The notes beneath the pieces were generated by a model that saw only the letters and a program-made list of their open reading frames with translations, made no database searches and was not told the origin of the DNA. Shown one piece after another: positions 47,900 through 54,341 of a stretch of 54,341 bases of DNA. A program made the position numbers and the translations under genes. The stretch is taken from positions 1-54,341 of the forward strand of contig JAOTXU010000022.1 of assembly GCA_029862165.1 (NCBI GenBank), in the 5' to 3' direction. Numbering within the stretch: the stretch's first letter is position 1; each line of letters begins with the position of its first letter. The DNA comes from Gammaproteobacteria bacterium. GTDB lineage: Bacteria; Pseudomonadota; Gammaproteobacteria; Steroidobacterales; JABDKV01.

Positions 47900-48348
47900 C
47901 GGGTTCCTCCGCGCGGATCGGGGGGGGTATTGTTGCCGCTGACCTGGCCGGTCCACGGACGAAAGCGCAAACCGGGTGTTGGTTGCCCGATGAACGCCAC
48001 TACGTGAGCGATTTCCTGATCAGGGTCATCGGCGTAGACGACCGAAATCTCAGCTCGGCGCAAAGCTTCTACGTCTGTCTCACTTATTTCAGTAATCCAG
48101 CGCCATTCCCGGCCGGCAAAATCGACATCGCCGTCGCTACGTCCCGTGTCCGGCCAGGCAGCGGCCAGGCGCAAATCGGCTGCGTGATTCATAGCAACCC
48201 AATGCGCCAGTGATTCCTCACGCAGGCTGACAGCATTTCTGCCGGCAGTCATTGCGGGCAGAGTAACGGCAAGTATTCCAAGAGAGGCAACGGTCAGGGC
48301 GACCAACACCTCAATCAAGGTAAATCCTCGGTGTCGTCTAGATTTCAT
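47896..48348 (-). CDS. gspI: Type II secretion minor pseudopilin I
   Basis: 150 residues. Prepilin motif RGFTLIEVLVALTVASLGIL directly after a short basic leader, then the VAMNHAADLRL segment usual in GspI (tip nucleator of the pseudopilus). The start overlaps the end of gspH by 11 bp and the stop overlaps gspJ by 4 bp. Confidence 0.93.
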   Translation of the reverse strand: MKSRRHRGFTLIEVLVALTVASLGILAVTLPAMTAGRNAVSLREESLAHWVAMNHAADLRLAAAWPDTGRSDGDVDFAGREWRWITEISETDVEALRRAEISVVYADDPDQEIAHVVAFIGQPTPGLRFRPWTGQVSGNNTPPDPRGGTR

Positions 48349-48886
48349 GCGCCGCCAAAGTTTCTATATCACCGTTGCCCTGACTGCGAAGTACCACTTG
48401 CTTCTTGACGTCTTTTAATTCAAATGCCAGGTCGAAAGCTGTGATTTCGCCGCTGGATAGCAACAGGATTTGGGGCAGAGTGCCGGAGGCTTCTTCCTCT
48501 TCTTCGGAAAGCGGTAGCACAAACTCCTGATCATCGAGACGTAATTCCATTTCAATGCCATCACTCAGTTTTCGCTCCCTGAATACGAGTTCCGTAGCGA
48601 GGGGAGTCCATTGCCTGAGCTGATCGTCAAAGACATGAAAAGAGTAACTCTCACGCTTGACGGCCAAACCGATTTCGCGTCCTTGTAGCACGGCCTCATC
48701 GGCCGCGAGGCGGATCAGGCTGCTAAAGCGGTACGCCTCTTCGTCTAAACGACGCGCTCCGCTGTCACCCAGACTCAGTATTGCGAGGGTGACGATAATG
48801 CCGATGATGATCACGACCACCATTATCTCGAGCAGGGTGAAGCCGCGTGCCCCTGCCGACACACGAGACGGCATCTCGTTTTTCAT
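48338..48886 (-). CDS. gspH: Type II secretion minor pseudopilin H
   Basis: 182 residues. Prepilin motif RGFTLLEIMVVVIIIGIIV after a 14-residue leader. The soluble domain has EAVLQGREIGLAV, a GspH hallmark, and an unusual acidic run EEEEEASG in the second half. It connects the tip complex to the major pseudopilin. The ATG overlaps the gspG stop by 4 bp. Confidence 0.93.
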   Translation of the reverse strand: MKNEMPSRVSAGARGFTLLEIMVVVIIIGIIVTLAILSLGDSGARRLDEEAYRFSSLIRLAADEAVLQGREIGLAVKRESYSFHVFDDQLRQWTPLATELVFRERKLSDGIEMELRLDDQEFVLPLSEEEEEASGTLPQILLLSSGEITAFDLAFELKDVKKQVVLRSQGNGDIETLAAHEI

Positions 48887-49329
48887 ATCTCGTCGAGGTT
48901 CCAGTTGCCGATATCGACATCTTCTCCATCGCCACCGGGTTGTCCGTCACGACCCAGAGAGTACAGATCCATTTCGCCGTGCGTACCGGGTGAGATAAAG
49001 AGGTATGGCCGGCTCCAGGGATCCTTCGGGAGTTTCGGCAGGTACGGGCCCTTCCATCTGTCCGCAGCATCGCCACCCGGCGCGCTTACCAATGCTTCTA
49101 TGCCCTCATCGGTCGTCGGGTAGCGAAACGCATGCAGGCGAAACATCTCCAATTGGCTCTCGATTGTCCGAATGTCGCTTTTGGCCTTGTTGACACGTGC
49201 TTCACTGACGTTCTGAATCACGGTGGGAACGACGAGTGTGGCGAGGATACCCAGAATAACAACCACTACCATCACTTCGATCAGGGTAAAACCGTCTTGT
49301 TTTTTGTGCTTGCGCATAAAACTGCTCAT
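48883..49329 (-). CDS. gspG: Type II secretion major pseudopilin G
   Basis: 148 residues. Leader MSSFMRKHKKQD and prepilin site GFTLIEVMVVVVILGILA. The C-terminal part has the conserved FRYPTTDEGIEAL, WKGPYLPKLPKDPWSRPY and LYSLGRDGQPGG (calcium-binding loop region). GspG builds the pseudopilus shaft. First gene of an eight-gene operon G-H-I-J-K-L-M-N. The secretin, ATPase, platform GspF, GspC and prepilin peptidase genes are not in the window. Confidence 0.97.
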   Translation of the reverse strand: MSSFMRKHKKQDGFTLIEVMVVVVILGILATLVVPTVIQNVSEARVNKAKSDIRTIESQLEMFRLHAFRYPTTDEGIEALVSAPGGDAADRWKGPYLPKLPKDPWSRPYLFISPGTHGEMDLYSLGRDGQPGGDGEDVDIGNWNLDEI

Positions 49330-49387
49330 CGTTGCTAAAAAGGCGATTCAGTAGGCTATGATCCCAGCGGATCAGGAGTGTTCCGTT

Positions 49388-50020
49388 GTGCAGGCCAATC
49401 ATAACAAAATGACGTCTCCGGCAAGAAAATACGACTCACATTCGCAGACATTGCTGTCGATGTGGCCGCTGTTGCTTATTGGACTGGTAGTGATAGTGGT
49501 GGGAATCACGGGCGATAGTGGCCGGCTGGCACTGCGTTATGACAGGTTGGCGGTGGAGTCAGGGCAGTGGTGGCGGCTGCTCAGCGGACACATCGTGCAT
49601 CTGGGTTGGCAGCATGCGCTACTCAATCTGGCGGGGCTGACACTGGTTATTTTGCTATTTCCGGACGAATACCGCGCCGGGCAGTGGCTCACTCTGGTCG
49701 TGGTCTGCGTGGCCGTGATCAGCGCCGGATTTCTATTCCTCCGACCGGATTTGAACTGGTACGTTGGGCTGTCCGGCGTATTACACGGTTTGTTTTGGGC
49801 AGGCGCGATCCGCTGGCTCTCGCGACGGGAAGCGGAGGGCTATCTGCTCGTCGCATTCCTGATTGGAAAACTTATCTGGGAGCAAATGAAGGGTGCCCTG
49901 CCATTAAGCGTTGCGACGTCCGGTGGGCCGGTTGTGGTCGACGCACATTTGTACGGTGCCGTGGCAGGCATCGGGTTGGCGTTGCTTTTTCTACGTGACT
50001 GGCGATCCACGCATCGATAG
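49388..50020 (+). CDS. rrtA: Rhombosortase (GlyGly-CTERM intramembrane protease)
   Basis: 210 residues from the GTG at 49388 with AGGAG 9 nt upstream; ATGs at 49358 and 49409 are also in frame. Five to six membrane helices. The catalytic Ser lies in YVGLSGVLHGLFWAGA and the His in DAHLYGAVAGIGLALL, the rhombosortase version of the rhomboid dyad. The HALLNLAGL segment matches rhomboid helix 2. Rhombosortases cleave the C-terminal GlyGly-CTERM tag of proteins that leave by type II secretion. It diverges from the gsp operon across about 58 bp, so context and function agree. No protein in the window carries a GlyGly-CTERM tail. Confidence 0.9.
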   Translation: MQANHNKMTSPARKYDSHSQTLLSMWPLLLIGLVVIVVGITGDSGRLALRYDRLAVESGQWWRLLSGHIVHLGWQHALLNLAGLTLVILLFPDEYRAGQWLTLVVVCVAVISAGFLFLRPDLNWYVGLSGVLHGLFWAGAIRWLSRREAEGYLLVAFLIGKLIWEQMKGALPLSVATSGGPVVVDAHLYGAVAGIGLALLFLRDWRSTHR

Positions 50021-50046
50021 ACTGAACATTTTCCACGGAGAACATT

Positions 50047-51000
50047 GTGGCTCAGGCATTCGTTTTTCCGGGTCAGGGCTCGCAATCAGTGGGCATGCTG
50101 GCCGAGCTCGGCGACACCGATGCTGTGCGCACTACTTTTGCGGCCGCGTCCGGCGTATTGGGTTACGACCTGTGGGAAGTGATTCAAAAAGGCCCACGCG
50201 AGCGTTTAGATGTTACCGAGTGCACGCAGCCGGCGATGCTGACGGTCGGCGTTGCGATGTGGCGACTCTGGCAGGCGCGGGGCGGGCCCCCACCACAGAT
50301 CATGGCAGGACACAGTCTGGGCGAATATACGGCGCTGGTTTGTTCTGGCGCAATCAGCTTCGAGACGGCTGTGGGTCTGGTGCAGTATCGTGGCCGTCTC
50401 ATGCAAGAGGCAGTACCGCCCGGCAGGGGTGCGATGGCGGCGGTGCTGGGCCTGGAGGATGATGACGTGGTTGCCGCCTGCAACGAGATCAGTACTGAAT
50501 CGGATATCGTCGAGGCCGTCAATTTCAATGCCCCCGGGCAGGTCGTCATCGCCGGTCACAGCGGTGCAGTCGGCCGGGCAATAGAGTCTGTCCGCAGTCG
50601 TGGAGCCCGGCGCGCGATCCTGTTGCCGGTCAGTGTTCCTTCGCACAGTTCGCTGATGCGACCAGCGTCCGCCCGGCTTAGTGAGCGTCTCGCCGAGACT
50701 GACATCCATATGCCCGACGTTGCAGAGGTCTACACTGTCGGAGTGTGCAAACACGAAAGCATTGAGGGCATTCGTGCCGCTTTGGGCAAACAGCTGTACC
50801 AACCGGTGCGTTGGTCGGAGACAATACGACGAATGATCGATAGCGACGCGGTGACACGAATCGTGGAGTGTGGACCGGGCAAAGTCCTAACTGGGTTGAA
50901 CCGGCGCATCGAACGTGACCGAAGTATCGACATGCTGGCAATCTTCGATAAAGACTCGCTACAGTCAGCGTTGGATCGGGCTGGAGAGGCAACTCAATGA
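50047..51000 (+). CDS. fabD: Malonyl-CoA:ACP transacylase
   Basis: 317 residues from a GTG with GGAG 6 nt upstream. FPGQGSQSVGMLAELG at the start, nucleophile elbow GHSLGEYTALVCSG (Ser), and catalytic His in the VPSHSSLM region mark FabD. It loads malonyl groups on acyl carrier protein for chain extension. It overlaps fabG by 4 bp (ATGA at 50997). The usual upstream rpmF-plsX-fabH genes are replaced by rhombosortase. Confidence 0.97.
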   Translation: MAQAFVFPGQGSQSVGMLAELGDTDAVRTTFAAASGVLGYDLWEVIQKGPRERLDVTECTQPAMLTVGVAMWRLWQARGGPPPQIMAGHSLGEYTALVCSGAISFETAVGLVQYRGRLMQEAVPPGRGAMAAVLGLEDDDVVAACNEISTESDIVEAVNFNAPGQVVIAGHSGAVGRAIESVRSRGARRAILLPVSVPSHSSLMRPASARLSERLAETDIHMPDVAEVYTVGVCKHESIEGIRAALGKQLYQPVRWSETIRRMIDSDAVTRIVECGPGKVLTGLNRRIERDRSIDMLAIFDKDSLQSALDRAGEATQ

Positions 51001-51734
51001 GTATCTTGAAAGATCAGGTCGCTCTGGTTACGGGTGCGTCCAGAGGCATTGGCCAGCAAATAGCGACAGCACTGGCTGCAGAGGGGGTTACGGTAATCGG
51101 TACCGCCACAAGTCCAGCAGGTGCAAAAACGGTTGCCGATTTTCTGGCGGATTCCGGACGCGGGATTGTCCTCGATGTAACAGATGAGGATGGTGTGCAG
51201 CAAGCCGTCAAAGACATTAACGAAACGACCGGAGCGCCGACGATTTTGGTCAACAATGCCGGAGTCACGCGCGATAACTTGCTTTTGCGGATGAAAACAA
51301 CGGATTGGGACACGATAATCGACACGAACCTGAGTGCGATCTATCGCACGTCGAAAGCATGTCTGCGCGGCATGATGAAGGCTCGTCATGGACGAATCAT
51401 CAATATCGGTTCAGTGGTCGGGATCATGGGCAACGCCGGGCAGGCCAACTATGCCGCGGCCAAGGCCGGCATGATTGGATTTACACGAGCGCTTGCCCGG
51501 GAAGTCGGATCGAGAAATATCACGGTCAACACGATCGCTCCCGGCTTTATCGAGACCGATATGACGCGCGCGATGAGCGAAACGCAGCGTGCGGAGATGG
51601 CCGCCCAGATACCCCTGGGGCGCCTGGGCCAGCCTGAGGATATCGCCAGGGCGGTGGTATTTCTCGCCTCCGGGGCCGGCGGCTATATTACCGGCGAAAC
51701 CCTCAATATTAACGGTGGAATGTATATGGCCTGA
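50997..51734 (+). CDS. fabG: 3-oxoacyl-ACP reductase
   Basis: 245 residues. Short-chain dehydrogenase with NADPH motif [26 protein letters not shown], the catalytic Tyr-Lys pair in [11 protein letters not shown] and the C-terminal [13 protein letters not shown]. It reduces 3-ketoacyl-ACP in fatty acid elongation. Translation is coupled to fabD. A hairpin overlaps its stop codon. Confidence 0.97.
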   Translation: MSILKDQVALVTGASRGIGQQIATALAAEGVTVIGTATSPAGAKTVADFLADSGRGIVLDVTDEDGVQQAVKDINETTGAPTILVNNAGVTRDNLLLRMKTTDWDTIIDTNLSAIYRTSKACLRGMMKARHGRIINIGSVVGIMGNAGQANYAAAKAGMIGFTRALAREVGSRNITVNTIAPGFIETDMTRAMSETQRAEMAAQIPLGRLGQPEDIARAVVFLASGAGGYITGETLNINGGMYMA

Positions 51735-51748
51735 TATTGGATCAGGCC
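51728..51748 (+). terminator. Hairpin over the fabG stop
   Basis: GGCCTGAT (51728-51735) and ATCAGGCC (51741-51748) form an 8-bp stem with loop ATTGG that includes the fabG stop. No T-run adjoins it; the nearest is at about 51775-51780. It may partly terminate or mark an RNA-processing point ahead of acpP. Confidence 0.4.
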
Positions 51749-51765
51749 GTAGATTCACATACAAT
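51737..51765 (+). promoter_or_regulatory. Candidate acpP promoter
   Basis: TTGGAT, 17-nt spacer, TACAAT (51760-51765), 48 bp ahead of the acpP ATG. The -10 matches consensus 5 of 6, the -35 only 3 of 6. A separate acpP promoter would fit the high demand for this protein seen in E. coli. Confidence 0.4.
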
Positions 51766-51813
51766 AGCCCCTCGTTTTTTCGGAAGCCGTGTTGTGCAGA
51801 GGACTGTTATCAG

Positions 51814-52053
51814 ATGAGTAGCGTCGAGGAACAAGTAAAGAGAATTGTGGCCGAGCAGTTGGGCGTCAAAGAGGAGACGGTCACGACTGAAGCGTCTTTC
51901 GTCGATGATCTGGGCGCCGACTCGCTGGATACGGTTGAACTTGTGATGGCCCTCGAAGAGGAATTCGAGTGCGAGATTCCGGACGAAGAAGCCGAAAAGA
52001 TCACGAAAGTGCAGCACGCGATTGACTACATCATGCAGAGTCAAGCCGCCTGA
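51814..52053 (+). CDS. acpP: Acyl carrier protein
   Basis: 79 residues from the ATG at 51814; the frame is open much further upstream, but only this start gives an ACP. The phosphopantetheine Ser is in [20 protein letters not shown], and the acidic helix IPDEEAEKI follows. It carries growing acyl chains among the Fab enzymes. The gene stands between two hairpins, which fits expression at a level different from its neighbours. Confidence 0.97.
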   Translation: MSSVEEQVKRIVAEQLGVKEETVTTEASFVDDLGADSLDTVELVMALEEEFECEIPDEEAEKITKVQHAIDYIMQSQAA

Positions 52054-52067
52054 TACCCACTCCATTG

Positions 52068-52090
52068 GTTAGCAGCGTGTGGCCGCTAAC
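52068..52090 (+). terminator. Hairpin between acpP and fabF
   Basis: GTTAGC (52068-52073) and GCTAAC (52085-52090) pair, extended by GC/GC after one mismatch around loop GTGTG. Only scattered T follow. Probably a partial terminator that lets acpP be expressed above fabF. Confidence 0.45.
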
Positions 52091-52112
52091 TTGATTAGTT
52101 CAGGATAGATCA

Positions 52113-53351
52113 GTGACCGGACGACGCGTAGTCATCACAGGTCTCGGTATTGTGTCGCCGGTTGGCAGCACAATTCCCAGTGCCTGGGAAAGCATAGTCA
52201 AAGGTCGGAGCGGAATTCGTCCGATCACGCGATTTGATGCATCAAAATTCACCACCACATTTGGCGGCGAAGTCAGTGGATTTGAGATCGGTGACTATCT
52301 CAGCCCTAAACTGGCTCGGCAAACGGATGCATTTATCCACTACGGTGTTGCGGCGGCCCAGCAGGCGATAGCAGAGTCGGCGCTGGATCAGCTTGATCCC
52401 GAACGCGTGGGTGTGGCCATGGGCGCTGGCATCGGCGGCATCGAAACTATTGAAAAAAATTACCAGGCCTACCTCAACAAGGGATCGCCACGAAAGATTT
52501 CTCCATTTTTTATTCCGGGCACCATTATCAACATGGTGTCAGGGCAGATCTCCATAGCTCACGGTTTTCGCGGACCTAACATAGCTACGGTCACGGCATG
52601 TACTACCGCCACACACAACATCGGGCTTGCGGCACGCCTGATTGCCAACGGTGACGCCGATGCGATGGTAGCCGGTGGCTCGGAAATGGCTACCACGCCA
52701 CTCGGTGTTGGGGGATTTTGTTCGGCCCGTGCCCTGTCAGTGCGCAACGATGCGCCGCAGGCGGCGAGCCGTCCCTTTGATGCCGATCGCGATGGCTTTG
52801 TGCTGGCAGACGGCGCCGGTGCCCTGGTCCTCGAAGACTACGAACAAGCCAGGCGGCGTGGGACAACGCTTTATGCGGAAGTGACTGGTTTTGGTATGAG
52901 TGCGGATGCCTATCACATTACGGCGCCGCTCGAAGATGGATCGGGTGCGGCGTTGTGCATGCAAAACGCATTGCGTGATGCGGCTATTTCACCGTCGGAT
53001 GTCAATTATATCAATGCCCATGGAACATCGACGCCGTTAGGTGACCAGGCAGAGTCGGCTGCAGTACGCCGTGTTTTCGGGCCCCATGCTGACAAACTTG
53101 CAGTAAGTTCGACTAAATCCATGACCGGCCATTTACTGGGTGCGGCCGGTGGCGTCGAGGCGATTTTCTCGGTACTGGCAATTCGCGACGGTATTATTCC
53201 GCCAACCATCAATTATGAAACGCCGGATCCCGGTTGTGATCTTGACTATGTGCCGAATAAAGCTCGCGAGCAGGCCGTGAATGTTGCATTGTCCAATTCT
53301 TTCGGTTTCGGCGGAACAAATGGTACGCTGATTTTTAGCGCCATTGCCTGA
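52113..53351 (+). CDS. fabF: Beta-ketoacyl-ACP synthase II
   Basis: 412 residues from a GTG with AGGA 7 nt upstream. Condensing-enzyme triad: Cys in [13 protein letters not shown], His in [11 protein letters not shown], His in [16 protein letters not shown]. It adds two-carbon units from malonyl-ACP and adjusts unsaturated chain length. Follows acpP as in most proteobacteria. The pabC gene often found next is absent, and mltG follows directly. Confidence 0.97.
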   Translation: MTGRRVVITGLGIVSPVGSTIPSAWESIVKGRSGIRPITRFDASKFTTTFGGEVSGFEIGDYLSPKLARQTDAFIHYGVAAAQQAIAESALDQLDPERVGVAMGAGIGGIETIEKNYQAYLNKGSPRKISPFFIPGTIINMVSGQISIAHGFRGPNIATVTACTTATHNIGLAARLIANGDADAMVAGGSEMATTPLGVGGFCSARALSVRNDAPQAASRPFDADRDGFVLADGAGALVLEDYEQARRRGTTLYAEVTGFGMSADAYHITAPLEDGSGAALCMQNALRDAAISPSDVNYINAHGTSTPLGDQAESAAVRRVFGPHADKLAVSSTKSMTGHLLGAAGGVEAIFSVLAIRDGIIPPTINYETPDPGCDLDYVPNKAREQAVNVALSNSFGFGGTNGTLIFSAIA

Positions 53352-53392
53352 CGTGAGCGATCCACGGCCAATCACTGACTCAGGCTAGGCTG

Positions 53393-54341
53393 ATGCGTTG
53401 GTTAATTGTGGGGATCTTGCTGCTAACCGGCGTGCTCGGCTGGACCGGCTATGCATCCTGGCAAGGCTATCTGACTACTCCCATCCCGCTTGAGTCTGAC
53501 GTGCAGTACGATGTGCAACCCGGCACATCCCTGGGTGCGGTGGCATTGGACCTGCACGCGCGTCACTGGCTCAAACGCCCGCGATGGTTTGTCTGGTATG
53601 CGCGCAGTCGCGGTTACGAAGCGAGAATTCGTGCAGGAGAGTATTCCATTCATGCCGGAATCACGCCGGTCGGTTTGCTCGAATTACTGGTCAGTGGCGA
53701 AGTCATCCAGCATGCGTTCACGATCATCGAGGGTTCTACGTTTGCCGATGTCCGGAACAGTTTGAGCGCTGACCCGTTAATCACGCAGACTTTCGACGAT
53801 CTCAGCGATGCAGCCGTAATGGACGAACTGGGCCTGGGCGGCGAGCACCCGGAAGGGCGTTTCTTGCCGGAGACCTATTACTACACCCGCGGCACCAGTG
53901 AGCGCGAGTTGTTGCTTCGAGCGTATGAGCACATGTCTCAGACCTTGGCCAGGCTGTGGAGCGAACGAGACCCAGAGACATTACTCAAGACACCGTATGA
54001 AGCGCTGATACTCGCGTCGATAATCGAAAAAGAGACTGCTCTGGACAGTGAACGGCCGGAAATTTCAGGAGTTTTCAGCCGACGATTGCAAAAGGGTATG
54101 CGTCTGCAAAGTGATCCAACTGTGATCTACGGCATCGGTCCGAGTTACGATGGCAATATCCGCAAAAAGGACTTGACGACGGACACCGCATACAACACAT
54201 ATACCCGAGGCGGCTTGACACCGACACCGATCGCCATGCCCGGTGAGGCTTCAATCTACGCAGCATTGCATCCAAAAGCCGGTTCCGCATTGTACTTTGT
54301 TGCTACCGGTGATCCTGACGGCAGCCACTATTTTTCGGATA
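53393..54341 (+). CDS. mltG: Endolytic murein transglycosylase MltG, 3' end outside window
   Basis: The first 316 codons are present and the frame runs off the window. N-terminal membrane anchor WLIVGILLLTGVLGWTGYAS, a LysM-like stretch (YDVQPGTSLGAVALDL), then the YceG catalytic domain with PEGRFLPETYYY, ILASIIEKET (catalytic Glu) and LQSDPTVIYG. MltG cuts nascent glycan strands in the periplasm and limits their length. The fabF-mltG order, usually continued by tmk and holB, is typical of gammaproteobacteria. Confidence 0.96.
   Translation, partial: MRWLIVGILLLTGVLGWTGYASWQGYLTTPIPLESDVQYDVQPGTSLGAVALDLHARHWLKRPRWFVWYARSRGYEARIRAGEYSIHAGITPVGLLELLVSGEVIQHAFTIIEGSTFADVRNSLSADPLITQTFDDLSDAAVMDELGLGGEHPEGRFLPETYYYTRGTSERELLLRAYEHMSQTLARLWSERDPETLLKTPYEALILASIIEKETALDSERPEISGVFSRRLQKGMRLQSDPTVIYGIGPSYDGNIRKKDLTTDTAYNTYTRGGLTPTPIAMPGEASIYAALHPKAGSALYFVATGDPDGSHYFSD

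Overview
The window looks like ordinary chromosome of a heterotrophic gammaproteobacterium. The evidence is a fabD-fabG-acpP-fabF-mltG block, a general (type II) secretion operon gspG to gspN, rhombosortase, the prkA-yeaH-spoVR trio, an ED-type zwf/pgl/edd/eda set and a full bacterial glycogen gene set. No rRNA, tRNA, insertion sequence, prophage or CRISPR array was recognised. The genus cannot be fixed from the sequence alone.

Layout. 1-2.9 kb: the 3' end of a secreted collagen-like protein built on a 36-bp tandem repeat, a strong hairpin, then a secreted LVIVD beta-propeller. 3.0-7.8 kb (minus): prkA-yeaH-spoVR, a stress/starvation module. 8.1-10.8 kb (minus): alpha/beta hydrolase, membrane-anchored PDZ protein, DUF5658-like and small membrane proteins. 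10.8-14.0 kb (minus): secreted amidohydrolase and FGGY sugar kinase. 14.2-15.5 kb: an ExeA-like AAA ATPase fused to an FHA domain. 15.6-17.1 kb: a GCS2-family carboxylate-amine ligase. 17.2-35.5 kb: central carbon and glycogen. edd-eda (minus) diverge from zwf-pgl-glgP-glgB-glgX-malQ (plus), a nearly gapless run; glgA (minus) diverges from glgC-pgi (plus). Glycogen made by GlgC/GlgA/GlgB can be opened by GlgP/GlgX/MalQ, and after phosphoglucomutase (not in the window) the glucose-6-P enters Zwf-Pgl-Edd-Eda.

35.5-37.7 kb (minus): a FixL-type kinase whose PAS domain keeps the haem-ligand His and the distal Arg of oxygen-sensing FixL, a FixJ regulator, and a third small gene encoding a receiver-like protein without the phospho-acceptor Asp. 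Diverging from it, 37.9-43.9 kb, is an AddB/AddA-like nuclease-helicase pair. Both genes are full-length open frames, yet the nuclease motif of each subunit and the Walker B glutamate of the helicase are replaced. The spacer between the two operons has two palindromic elements built from one half-site, TTTGTCG. This block is the most unusual part of the window.

43.9-49.3 kb (minus): gspG-H-I-J-K-L-M-N, divergent from rhombosortase (49.4-50.0 kb), the protease that processes GlyGly-CTERM proteins, which are typically exported by this secretion system. 50.0-54.3 kb (plus): fabD-fabG-acpP-fabF and the start of mltG, which runs off the window. plsX and fabH are not upstream of fabD and pabC is not between fabF and mltG.
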